DNA of 58,869 nt, from the NCBI GenBank assembly GCA_009693865.1, contig SHWL01000011.1, positions 1-58,869 on the forward strand, written 5' to 3'. The position numbers and the translations under genes were made by a program. The DNA comes from Acetobacteraceae bacterium (GTDB lineage: Bacteria; Pseudomonadota; Alphaproteobacteria; Acetobacterales; Acetobacteraceae). Of this stretch, positions 33,030-40,543 are shown in pieces (position 1 is the first letter of the stretch; each line of letters opens with the position of its first letter). The notes beneath the pieces were generated by a model, which was not told the DNA's origin, searched no databases, and saw only the letters and a program-made list of their open reading frames with translations.

Positions 33030-33712
33030 TGTCACCCGAGGCCCGGGTCGGGGTTTATTACTGTCCTTGCGAGGATGACCCGCTCTTTACCTCAGGTGCC
33101 GCCTGGCTGGGCCGGGATCCGTTTCTGGGCGCACCCGTGACGCAGCCTGACCTTCGAGGGATCGAGGAGGTGACGGCGGAACCTCGAGGCTACGGTTTCC
33201 ACGCGACGCTGAAACCGCCTATGCGGTTGGCGTCCGGCGGTTCCTGGGCTTCATTCGTGTCGGCCGCGGACAGACTGGCGGGGCAGATCGCGCCATTCGA
33301 ATTGCCTACGCTGGCGGTGACCAATTTGCATGGGTTCCTGGCGTTGCGTGAAACGTCGGCCTGCGCGCCGCTACAGGCGTTTGCGGATGTGTGCGTGGAG
33401 GAGTTGGACCGGTTCCGCGCGCCGCCCCCCGAGGCGGAGCTGGCGCGGCGGCGGCGGGCTCGGCTGACCGAGGCGCAGGACACGATGCTCACGCGTTGGG
33501 GGTATCCTTACGTGTTCGGTGAGTGGTTGTTTCATATGACGCTGACGCGGCGGTTGTCCGTCGAGGAACACGCGGTGTGGCGGCCGGCAGCGGAACGGTT
33601 TTTCGTTGAGGCCACGGCGGTGAAACGGCTGGTCGCGGATATTTGTTTGTTCACGCAGACCGGACCGGGCGCTCCGTTCGTCATCGCGAAACGGTTGACG
33701 TTAAGCGGGTAA
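33029..33712 (+). CDS. DUF1045 phosphonate-operon protein (2H phosphoesterase-like)
   Basis: The 227-residue protein starts at ATG 33029, overlapping the phnM stop. It has RVGVYYCPCEDDPLF and GRDPFLGAPV near the start. Two His-x-Thr/Ser-like motifs, GFHATLKPPM (about 61) and FHMTLTRRL (about 168), are characteristic of the 2H phosphoesterase superfamily. DUF1045 proteins are recurrent in phn operons of alphaproteobacteria and have been suggested to act on the cyclic ribose phosphate, in place of or besides PhnP. No phnP, phnN or phnCDE is in the window, so this may be the cyclic phosphodiesterase here (inference). Confidence 0.85.
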   Translation: MSPEARVGVYYCPCEDDPLFTSGAAWLGRDPFLGAPVTQPDLRGIEEVTAEPRGYGFHATLKPPMRLASGGSWASFVSAADRLAGQIAPFELPTLAVTNLHGFLALRETSACAPLQAFADVCVEELDRFRAPPPEAELARRRRARLTEAQDTMLTRWGYPYVFGEWLFHMTLTRRLSVEEHAVWRPAAERFFVEATAVKRLVADICLFTQTGPGAPFVIAKRLTLSG

Positions 33713-33848
33713 CCCTACCGTCCGCGTCGCGACCCGCGTTTGGCTCAGGCTTCGCGGACATGGGTCTGGGCGACCGGCGAAAACCGTTGACAGTGCGAGG
33801 CGTCGCGCCCTGTATGCCTTGCGCCGGGGCGATGATCACCGGCACGCG

Positions 33849-34100
33849 ATGGACATGACCATGAGCGGCGACCCCGAGAACCCGATGCTTGTCTTCCTGA
33901 GGCGGATCGACGCCAAGGTCGATCGGCTCGCGGAGGATATGGCGGACGTCAGGCAGCGCCTGACCTCGCTTGAAATCCAGGTCGCCAAAGCGGCCGCGAC
34001 GGAGGCAAGTCATTACGCTCAGATCATGCTGCGCCTGGATCGCAACGAGCAGCGGCTGGACCGCATCGAACGGCGCGTCGATCTCGTGGAGACGCCCTGA
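33849..34100 (+). CDS. Small coiled-coil protein of unknown function
   Basis: Translation from ATG 33849 (or ATG 33855) gives about 83 residues. It begins with PENPMLVFLRRIDAKVDRLA and continues as a heptad-rich helix (DMADVRQRLTSLEIQVAKAA, then LDRNEQRLDRIERRVDLVE). This is typical of short alphaproteobacterial coiled-coil proteins found singly near toxin-antitoxin loci. It has no membrane segment. It ends 22 bases before the convergent ParE stop. The function of the family is not known to me. Confidence 0.6.
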   Translation: MDMTMSGDPENPMLVFLRRIDAKVDRLAEDMADVRQRLTSLEIQVAKAAATEASHYAQIMLRLDRNEQRLDRIERRVDLVETP

Positions 34101-34122
34101 CCGGGTATGCCCTGATGCGGCC

Positions 34123-34416
34123 TTAAAAATGCCGGCCAAAATCCATGCGCTCGTGAAGAATGCGAACGACATCGATTCCGCCCTCGATCAGGCGGTAGAA
34201 CAGGACATGAGAGCCGGACGGGTATTTCCGGTATCCGGCGCGAACCTCGGGACATGCCCGCCCAATTGCTGGCTGCTCCGCGACACGCGCGATGTCTCGT
34301 CCGATCTGGCGGGTATAAAATTCCGCCTGGTCTGTTCCCCAATGTTTCCCTGTGTGAGCCCAGATTTCTTCAATATCGCGCCGGGCCCGTGGCGAGATTG
34401 TATAGCGGCCCGTCAT
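34123..34416 (-). CDS. parE: ParE-family toxin
   Basis: The 97-residue RelE/ParE superfamily protein has [20 protein letters not shown] at the N-terminus, [20 protein letters not shown], a basic strand [19 protein letters not shown] and a C-terminal [15 protein letters not shown]. The R-x4-Y-R region and the ending 'RILHxRMD' are hallmarks of ParE toxins, which poison DNA gyrase. The start overlaps the antitoxin stop by four bases. The gene is intact, so this appears to be a working module together with the upstream ribbon-helix-helix antitoxin. Confidence 0.9.
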   Translation of the reverse strand: MTGRYTISPRARRDIEEIWAHTGKHWGTDQAEFYTRQIGRDIARVAEQPAIGRACPEVRAGYRKYPSGSHVLFYRLIEGGIDVVRILHERMDFGRHF

Positions 34417-34664
34417 GGTTCCGGTGGCTGAGTTTCCCGCTTTCCTGCGATGAACGCCTCAAAATCGAATGGGGCCGATGCGCCGCTTTGCTCGCCTTCG
34501 ACAAGGGCTGCACGCAGCGCCTCAAGCTTCGCCTCCTGTTCCTCGAGCAACCTCAGCCCAGCTCGCACGACGTCGCTTGCGCTGCCGTAGCGGCCTTGGC
34601 CGACCTGAGCCTCAACAAAGCCGCTGAAATGCTCGCCGAGGCTGAACGAGGTGTTTTTGCGCAT
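34413..34664 (-). CDS. parD: ParD-family antitoxin
   Basis: The 83-residue protein from ATG 34664 has the ribbon-helix-helix DNA-binding pattern of ParD/CopG-like antitoxins ([40 protein letters not shown]). A charged C-terminal toxin-binding tail ([29 protein letters not shown]) follows. It precedes and overlaps parE. A TACCA-N5-TGGTA dyad about 25 bases upstream is a likely autoregulatory operator. The classic ParD order and length are kept. Confidence 0.9.
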   Translation of the reverse strand: MRKNTSFSLGEHFSGFVEAQVGQGRYGSASDVVRAGLRLLEEQEAKLEALRAALVEGEQSGASAPFDFEAFIAGKRETQPPEP

Positions 34665-34688
34665 GGCTGGGTTCTCCGATGCTGAGAA

Positions 34689-34703
34689 TACCAAAATCTG
34701 GTA
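34689..34703 (-). promoter_or_regulatory. Candidate ParD operator dyad
   Basis: TACCA-N5-TGGTA, within the A/T-rich stretch AATACCAAAATCTGGTACTT just upstream of parD. ParD proteins repress their own operon through short dyads overlapping the promoter, so location and symmetry fit. The remaining ~250 bases to the HigA gene hold no recognised gene. Confidence 0.4.
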
Positions 34704-34954
34704 CTTATGGAAAGAGCTCCTGAAGGTCAGTAGACAACCGAGAGTCGCGCGGACGGAGCATCCATTCGGTCAGTATGAAACGTGACCGAGATTCCCAATG
34801 TCATGGACACCCGCAACCGCGCGGGTGCACTTGATTACCGTGGCGAAAAAGCCCTTTGTTTCCATAAGTATTGGCGCCTACCGCGATGGTATTAGCGATC
34901 ACCTCCCACGACGGATGATGAAACCCCGTGCCGGTTGAACTGAAAAGATCCCGG

Positions 34955-35287
34955 TCACGCCCTTCCACGTTCCCCAATATCCCGAAAGCTCTTGATCCGC
35001 ACATCATGATCAGGAAACCGCGCGACGATCTCCAACTCGCCGTCCATCGCCTCAATGAAGCGGCGCAGCGTACTCACATACATGTCCGTGCGCTTCTCGA
35101 TCTTCGCGACCGCCGGCTGCTCGACGTGCAGAATCTCGCCCAGGGCTGCTTGCGAAAGCTGGCGAGCGGTACGGAGTTGGGTCAGGTCCATTTCCTCGCG
35201 CAGGTCCGCCGCCATCCGATCCACGCGCGCGCGCCGCTCCGACGGCATCTTCGCTACCAGCTCGGAAAACTTGTGCCGGCCCGTCAT
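34955..35287 (-). CDS. higA: XRE-family antitoxin (HigA-like)
   Basis: The 110-residue helix-turn-helix protein has an N-terminal helical extension (KFSELVAKMPSERRARVDRM) and the XRE domain DLTQLRTARQLSQAALGEIL followed by HVEQPAVAKIEKRTDMYVST. It ends in EAMDGELEIVARFPDHDVRI. This is the arrangement of HigA antitoxins encoded after a Gp49-like HigB toxin. Its start overlaps the toxin frame by four bases (ATGA), as in functional higBA operons, but the toxin is damaged, leaving the antitoxin as an orphan regulator. Confidence 0.85.
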   Translation of the reverse strand: MTGRHKFSELVAKMPSERRARVDRMAADLREEMDLTQLRTARQLSQAALGEILHVEQPAVAKIEKRTDMYVSTLRRFIEAMDGELEIVARFPDHDVRIKSFRDIGERGRA

Positions 35288-35490
35288 ATCAAACCCTCCG
35301 CCTTGTGTTCCTTGAGGTAGATATCGTAGAGGTCGTCCGCCATCGGCACGTATGCCTCGTAAAATCGGTCATCTCCCGTCTTGTTGCCACCGATGAGCAG
35401 AACCGCCGTGCGCCGGGGATGGAACGCGTAGAAAACGCGCAAAGGATTGCCGCCGCCCCACGCCGCCAATCGCGAGGCCAGCATCGCTGA
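35284..35490 (-). pseudogene. higB: HigB-like (Gp49) toxin, 5' part replaced by a terminator-like palindrome
   Basis: The C-terminal ~60 codons are normal for the Gp49/HigB toxin family: GGNPLRVFYAFHPRRTAVLL, IGGNKTGDDRFYEAYVPMAD, DLYDIYLKEHKAEG. Upstream, the frame reads through a perfect hairpin (35501-35520) as YIPRSLLRGFF. The expected N-terminal half (beta-strand, acidic helix, 'LKGSRH-xx-MKELR') is missing, although a fragment resembling 'HRGSRQSLHGMRD' occurs in another frame near 35560. The RNase toxin is therefore broken while its antitoxin remains intact. Confidence 0.65.
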
Positions 35491-35524
35491 AATAAAAAAT
35501 CCCCGCAGCAAGCTGCGGGGAATA
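35491..35524 (-). terminator. Intrinsic terminator-like palindrome
   Basis: On the minus strand CCCCGCAGC-TT-GCTGCGGGG is a perfect 9-bp GC stem followed by ATTTTTTATTT, a textbook Rho-independent terminator. It lies about 115 bases downstream of the SDR gene, inside the remains of the HigB toxin. From memory this exact palindrome recurs in many unrelated bacterial genomes, so it may be a mobile or horizontally spread repeat rather than a native site. Confidence 0.75.
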
Positions 35525-35636
35525 TATCCCGAAAGCGATTTAATCTCGATCACGCATACCATGTAACGACTGACGGCTTCCGCGATGGACGCCGCGGGAC
35601 ACATTGTCGGCCACGACACCCGCCATCCAGCCCCCC

Positions 35637-36401
35637 TCACATCCCGATCGAAAATCCTCCATCCACCGGGATCGCCGTCCCTGTCACGAAATTCGACGCC
35701 TCACTCGCCAGGAACGCCGCCACGCCGGACATATCGCGCGGCACACCCCAGCGCCCCTCCGGCGTGCGCTTCTCCACGCTCTCATGCAGACCGCTCACCT
35801 GCTGGCGCGCCCGTTTTGTCAGGTCCGTATCGATCCATCCCGGCAACACGGCATTAACCTGGATATTATCCTTGGCCCAGGCGGTGGCGAGGGCACGGGT
35901 CATCTGCACGATGCCGCCTTTGGAGCTGGCGTAGGGCGTTGCGTACGGCGCCCCGAACAGCGACATCATCGACCCGATATTGATCATCTTCCCGCCGCCC
36001 ACTTTCTTCATCGCGTGGTACGCGGACTGGGAGCACAGGAAGGCGCTGGTCAGGTTGGTATCCATGACCTGGTGCCACTCTTCCTCGGTAAAATCCTGCG
36101 GCATTTTTCGAATTGAAGTCCCGGCGTTGTTCACCAGAATATCCACCCGCCCAAACAACCGCTCCGCCGCGTCGATCAATCCCTGGCACTGTGCTTTGAC
36201 GGTTACATCGGCGGACACAAATTCGGCCTTCACGCCCAATGCGCGCAACGTCGCCAGCGCGGGCCCGGCTTTGTCCACGTTGCGGCCCGCGATGACGAGG
36301 TTCGCGCCAAGCGAGGCGATACCCTCGGCCATTCCCAGTCCGATGCCGCCATTGCCGCCGGTGACGACGGCGACCTTGCCGGTGAGATTGAACAAATTCA
36401 T
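35637..36401 (-). CDS. SDR-family oxidoreductase (gluconate/2-deoxygluconate dehydrogenase-like)
   Basis: The 254-residue protein from ATG 36401 has the Rossmann motif VVTGGNGGIGLGMAEGIASL, ILVNNAGTSIRK, the active site GSMMSLFGAPYATPYASSKG (Ser, then Tyr-x3-Lys) and the C-terminal VAAFLASEASNFVTGTAIPV, DGGFSIGM. The FNLTGKVAVVTGG start and NNAGTSIRK region resemble KduD/gluconate 5-dehydrogenase-type SDRs. It is monocistronic, followed by a terminator-like hairpin. Substrate is inferred only from general similarity. Confidence 0.85.
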   Translation of the reverse strand: MNLFNLTGKVAVVTGGNGGIGLGMAEGIASLGANLVIAGRNVDKAGPALATLRALGVKAEFVSADVTVKAQCQGLIDAAERLFGRVDILVNNAGTSIRKMPQDFTEEEWHQVMDTNLTSAFLCSQSAYHAMKKVGGGKMINIGSMMSLFGAPYATPYASSKGGIVQMTRALATAWAKDNIQVNAVLPGWIDTDLTKRARQQVSGLHESVEKRTPEGRWGVPRDMSGVAAFLASEASNFVTGTAIPVDGGFSIGM

Positions 36402-36501
36402 CGGGGGTCCCCCTGTTTCCCGCACGGCATATCCCGCGCTCCCGCGAAATGGCAAGTTCCCCCAGCCCAGACTGGATGGATGAACCGCTTTGACGCAGCC
36501 C

Positions 36502-37544
36502 ATGCCCCAATCCCGGTATCCGCTGGTCCAGGCATTGCGAGCCATCGCCGCGCTGTCCGTCGCGCTGCATCACGTCCTGTACGAAGCCGTCACCCTTGGC
36601 GGCGAGAGTGCCTCCTGGGCCAACGCGATCCAAAGCGCGATGCCGTGGGAGGCCGGGGTCGATATCTTCTTCGTGATCTCCGGCTTCGTGATCCTGCATG
36701 CCTCGACACCGTTGTTTGAACAGGGCTGGCCGGGCCTTCGCCGCTTCCTGGCCCGCCGGGTGGCGCGGATCGTGCCGCTGTACTGGGCCGTCACGACCCT
36801 GTACATCGTCGGCGCAACCGCCGGCCTGGGCACGATCAGCGGCCCGATGAGCATCCTTGCCTCCTACGCCTTCATCCCCTTCGCCCGCCCCAACAGCCTC
36901 GTCCAACCCGTGTTCGCCCTGGGCTGGACCCTGAACAACGAGATGTTCTTCTACGCCCTGTTCGCCGCCGTCCTGTGGATGCGCCGCGAGCGAGCGATCG
37001 TCTGCCTGACCCTGGTTCTGGGCGGCCTCGTCGCGGCCAACGCGACGTTCGGCTTCACCAACGTGGCGCTGAAATTCTGGAGCGAGCCGATCGTGCTGGA
37101 ATTCCTGCTCGGCATCTGGATCCGCGCCATGTTGCCCATCGGCTTCGGGCTTCCGCTCTGGACACGGATTGGCCTCGCCGCCCTGGCACTGCTCGCGCTT
37201 TACGCGGATGTCGTGTCCGAGGGAGTGTCACGGCCCGTTGGATGGGGCATTCCCGCCGCTCTGCTGGTCATCGCCGCCGTCACCGCGACGCGGGAGCGAG
37301 CTTCGCGATGGACCTCGTTCGCGACCCGGATTGGCGACGCGTCGTACGCGCTTTATCTGCTGCACCCGTTCGTCATGCGGGCCATGGGTCTGACGTGGCG
37401 CGGGCTTGGGCCCACAAGCCCGGGGTGGGCGCTGATTTTTGTCGGGCGACGCTCGCGCTGGCGTGCGCCGCTTCACTGATGGTCAATGCCGTCGGGGAAC
37501 GGCCGGTGACGCGTTACATCCGGCAACGGCTTGAACCAGCCTGA
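36502..37544 (+). pseudogene. Acyltransferase 3 (OafA-like), frameshifted near the C-terminus
   Basis: Up to about residue 319 the protein is a normal multi-pass acyltransferase family 3 enzyme. It has ALRAIAALSVALHH (catalytic-type His), GVDIFFVISGFVIL, RRVARIVPLYWAVT, FALGWTLNNEMFFYALFA and about ten hydrophobic helices. After GWALIFVG the annotated frame ends in RRSRWRAPLH-stop. With one extra base at about 37446, it would instead continue as ATLALACAASLMVNAVGERP, VTRYIRQRLEP to TGA 37542-37544, the expected last helix and tail. A single-base deletion (or a sequence error) is the simplest reading. Such enzymes O-acylate surface glycans. Confidence 0.75.
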
Positions 37545-37551
37545 CGGAAGA

Positions 37552-38481
37552 TCAGTTGCCGAAAACGCGCCGCGCCCATGCGCAGGCTTCGTCCATCGCG
37601 GCGCCGGAAATGTCGACAATGCCGGGAAAAAAGAAGAACCCGTGATTGACGCCCGGCCACCGCTTCATCTCCACCGGCACGCCCACCTTCCGCAACGCCT
37701 CCGCGTAGTACTCCCCCTCGTCGCGCAATGGATCGTATTGCGCGGTCGCCACCAGCGCGGACGGCAACCCGGCCAGCGTCGAGGCCCGCAGCGGCGACGC
37801 GTGCGGATGCACCCCGTCGGCGGGCGAGCGGACGTAATGATCCCAGAACCAGATCATGCCGTCACGGGTCAGACCGTAGCCCGTCGCGTTCTCGGTCATC
37901 GAAGGAGTGCCGGGCTGGTAATAATCCGTCACCGGATAGATCAGCATCTGCCCGATCAACCGCGGTCCGCCCTCATCGCGAACCCGCAGCGCCGTCACCG
38001 CGGCGAGGTTCCCGCCCGCGCTGTCGCCCGCCACCATGATGCGCGCCCCATCGCCACCCAACGCCGCGGCGTTGTCCGCGACCCAGCGCGTCGCGGCGAG
38101 GCAATCGTCGGGTGCGGCGGGAAACTTATGCTCGGGTGCGAGCCGGTAATCGACGGACACAACCACGCAGGCCGCGCCCTCACACAGATTGCGGCACATC
38201 GGGTCGTGGGTATCGAGATCGCACACGACGAAACCGCTGCCATGGAAGAACACCATCAGCGGAAACGGCCCCTCGCCTTTCGGCGTGTAAATCCGCAGCG
38301 GCAGCGATCCGCCCGGCCCTTGCATGTCGCGGCTCACGACAGATCCCACCTCGGGTCTCCGCAATCCCGGAATATCCCGCGCCGCCATTTGCACTCGCGC
38401 GTCAGCAACCGACAGCGTGTGCAACGGCGGCAATTTCGCCCGCAGATCGAGCAGCGCCTGTATTTGTGGATCGACCGGCAT
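37552..38481 (-). CDS. Alpha/beta hydrolase (hormone-sensitive-lipase family esterase)
   Basis: The 309-residue protein from ATG 38481 has the family IV esterase layout. The oxyanion motif is FFHGSGFVVCDLDTHD (HGSG in place of the usual HGGG), then VVSVDYRLAPEHKFPAAPDD, the nucleophile elbow AGDSAGGNLA (Ser154), ATAQYDPLRDEGEYY (Asp) and NHGFFFFPG (His). It would hydrolyse short-chain esters in the cytoplasm. It stops eight bases after the convergent end of the acyltransferase. No partner gene identifies the substrate. Confidence 0.88.
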   Translation of the reverse strand: MPVDPQIQALLDLRAKLPPLHTLSVADARVQMAARDIPGLRRPEVGSVVSRDMQGPGGSLPLRIYTPKGEGPFPLMVFFHGSGFVVCDLDTHDPMCRNLCEGAACVVVSVDYRLAPEHKFPAAPDDCLAATRWVADNAAALGGDGARIMVAGDSAGGNLAAVTALRVRDEGGPRLIGQMLIYPVTDYYQPGTPSMTENATGYGLTRDGMIWFWDHYVRSPADGVHPHASPLRASTLAGLPSALVATAQYDPLRDEGEYYAEALRKVGVPVEMKRWPGVNHGFFFFPGIVDISGAAMDEACAWARRVFGN

Positions 38482-38644
38482 GATGAAGCCCTCCCCTTCC
38501 GCGGTATCCTCGCACAGCCTCGCGCGGCGGGCCAGGTTGTGGCGTTCGGTTCGGCCACACGCTATGCTCAGAGCATGATCGCTCTGGGCGGCCCAACCTG
38601 AGCGAAAGGTCGACAGCGCGTGAATCCTGTGATCAAACATGGAA

Positions 38645-38688
38645 CTACAGCACTTTCACACTGCCCGGTCAGGGTGAAAGTGCCGTAG
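38645..38688. promoter_or_regulatory. Hairpin/dyad upstream of the aminotransferase gene
   Basis: CTAC-A-GCACTTTCAC and GTGAAAGTGC-C-GTAG form a 14-pair dyad with one mismatch around a 14-base loop, 22 bases before the aminotransferase start. It could be an operator or an mRNA leader hairpin. The remainder of the 229-base intergenic region shows no gene. Confidence 0.45.
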
Positions 38689-38710
38689 CGTTCAGAACAA
38701 GGAATACCCC

Positions 38711-40120
38711 ATGGCCCCGCCCCCGCCTTTCGGCGCAAACTCCGCCGCCGCGCGCGACATCGCGAACGTGCTGCATCCCTACACCGACCTGAAAACTCAC
38801 CTCGAGGTGGGGCCCATGGTCGTTACGCATGGCAAGGGCGTGCGTATCTGGGATGAAACCGGCAAGGACTACATCGAAGGCATCGCCGGACTGTGGTGCG
38901 CGGCGCTTGGGTTCGACAACGAACGCCTGGTGCAGGCCGCCGTGACGCAAATGCGCAAGCTGCCATTTTATCACGCCTTCGCCGCCAAATCGCACGAGCC
39001 GATGATCGACCTGGCGGAAATGCTGATCGAGCGCGCGCCGGTGCCCATGAGCAAAGTGTTCTTCGCCAACTCCGGTTCCGAGGCCAACGACTCCGCGATC
39101 AAAATGATCTGGTACATGAACAACGCCCTTGGCCGGCCGAAAAAGAAAAAGATCGTCGGACGGTGGAAGGGATATCACGGGATCACCATCGGGTCCGCGT
39201 CGTTGACAGGTTTGCCCGCCAATCATCGCAGCTTCGACGTGCCGCTGCCCGGCTTCATCCATACTTCAACGCCACATTTCTATCACGGCGCGAACCCGGG
39301 CGAGTCCGAGGAAGACTTCGCGACCCGGCTCGCGAACGACCTGGAGCAACTGATCCTGAAGGAAGGCCCCGACACCGTCGCCGCGATGTGGGCCGAGCCG
39401 ATCATGGGCGCGGGCGGCGTGATCGTTCCGCCAAAGGGATACTTCCCGAAAATCCAGGCGGTGCTGAAGAAATACGACGTGCTGCTGGTCGCCGATGAGG
39501 TGATCTGCGGTTTCTGGCGCACCGGCCATTATTGGGGCTGCCAAACGCTGGACATCCAGCCGGACATTCTGGTTTGCGCGAAGGCGTTGTCCGCATCCTA
39601 CCTTCCCATCAGCGCCGTCATGGTGAACCAGCGCATCTTCGATGCCCTCGCCAAGGAGAGCAACGAAATCGGCACCTTCGGTCACGGCTTCACATATTCC
39701 GGCCATCCGGTGCCCGCCGCCGTCGCGATCGAAACGTTGAAAATCTACGACGAAATGAACATGGGCGCGCATGTCGGTCATGTCGGACCGCATCTGCAAA
39801 CGGAGTTGCGCCGCCGGTTCGCCGATCATCCGCTGGTGGGCGAGATCCGCGGCACCGGCTTGATCGCCGCGGTGGAACTCGTCGCCGATAAGTCGGCCCA
39901 TGCCAATTTCGACCCGCGGGAGAAGATCGGCATCCGGCTGACCAAGCTGTGCGAGCAGAACGGCGTGATCGTGCGCAGCGTGGCCAACGACTCGTTGTGC
40001 TTCAGTCCGCCGCTGGTCATCACGACCGGGGAGATCGATGACATGCTGACCCGTGTCAGCACGTCATTGGATGAACTGGCTGTGCAGTTGCGGCGGGAGC
40101 AGATCGCGGTCGTTCGGTGA
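38711..40120 (+). CDS. Class III PLP-dependent aminotransferase (omega-transaminase type)
   Basis: The 469-residue protein has VTHGKGVRIWDETGKDYIEG, IAGLWCAALGFDNE, FFANSGSEANDSAIKMIWYM (cofactor phosphate loop), KGYHGITIGSASLTG, WAEPIMGAGGVIVPPKGYF, LLVADEVICGFWRTG (Asp of PLP), and ILVCAKALSASYLPISAVMV with the Schiff-base Lys. It also has TYSGHPVPAAVAIE and a C-terminal RSVANDSLCFSPPLVIT. These enzymes move amino groups between omega-amines (putrescine, beta-alanine, taurine) and keto acids such as pyruvate. It is a single gene behind a dyad that may regulate it. Confidence 0.92.
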   Translation: MAPPPPFGANSAAARDIANVLHPYTDLKTHLEVGPMVVTHGKGVRIWDETGKDYIEGIAGLWCAALGFDNERLVQAAVTQMRKLPFYHAFAAKSHEPMIDLAEMLIERAPVPMSKVFFANSGSEANDSAIKMIWYMNNALGRPKKKKIVGRWKGYHGITIGSASLTGLPANHRSFDVPLPGFIHTSTPHFYHGANPGESEEDFATRLANDLEQLILKEGPDTVAAMWAEPIMGAGGVIVPPKGYFPKIQAVLKKYDVLLVADEVICGFWRTGHYWGCQTLDIQPDILVCAKALSASYLPISAVMVNQRIFDALAKESNEIGTFGHGFTYSGHPVPAAVAIETLKIYDEMNMGAHVGHVGPHLQTELRRRFADHPLVGEIRGTGLIAAVELVADKSAHANFDPREKIGIRLTKLCEQNGVIVRSVANDSLCFSPPLVITTGEIDDMLTRVSTSLDELAVQLRREQIAVVR

Positions 40121-40164
40121 GTTCGGCGCGGCGCGGTTTAGGGATGGTATCGCTGTCGAGGGGG

Positions 40165-40324
40165 CCCGCTGTTGCTTCCCGGTCACGGCCCGGTTTGTCC
40201 GCATGCGCTCAAGATTACGGATGAGTTGGGCGTTCCTTTTTATATCGTCATGGCCCGGCTTGTCCGGGCCACCCGTCGCGGCATCGTGCTGGAATGGGTG
40301 GCCCGGACAAGCCGGGCCATGACG
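40165..40324. repeat. Composite palindromic intergenic repeat (copy D)
   Basis: The core 40246-40324 runs from CGTCATGGCCCGGCTTGTCC to GGACAAGCCGGGCCATGACG. A degenerate left half-site lies about 60 bases before it (GGTCACGGCCCGGTTTGTCC, GCATGCGCTCAAGATTACGG). The right half-site seems to be displaced by the MITE-like element that begins 18 bases further on. Confidence 0.8.
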
Positions 40325-40341
40325 TTTTTGGGAGGAACGTC

Positions 40342-40524
40342 AGCAGTTCTCATTTTGGCCGCGCTCATTTCGCAAACGTCATCACCGGGCTCGTCCCGGT
40401 GACCGGAAGTGGCACGAACTGGGCCAAAAGGGCACTCAAGGCCGAGGCTTCGTGCCGCGACCGGTCCCCGGGACGGGCCCGGGGATGACGAAAATGGGTT
40501 GACGCGGCCAAAATGAGAACTGCT
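40342..40524. mobile_element. MITE-like foldback element, 183 bp, perfect 22-bp TIRs and 11-bp direct repeats
   Basis: The ends 40342-40363 (AGCAGTTCTCATTTTGGCCG plus CG) and 40503-40524 are perfect reverse complements. They abut identical 11-base direct repeats GGAGGAACGTC at 40331-40341 and 40525-40535, as left by target-site duplication. Inside, the symmetry continues imperfectly (GTCATCACCGGGCTCGTCCC against GGGACGGGCCCGGGGATGAC; GTGGCACGAA against TTCGTGCCGC), so nearly the whole element is a hairpin. No reading frame of useful length exists inside, so it must have been mobilised in trans. It lies between two stop codons and disrupts no gene. Confidence 0.8.
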
Positions 40525-40543
40525 GGAGGAACGTCCGGCATCG

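Noticed and set aside
34801-35055. 84-codon leftward frame between ParD and HigA
   Set aside because: Overlaps the HigA gene for a third of its length and shows no recognised motif; probably chance.
40246-40324. CRISPR-like interpretation of the recurrent GGCCCGG repeats
   Set aside because: Copies are kilobases apart, palindromic, with no regularly spaced array and no cas genes.
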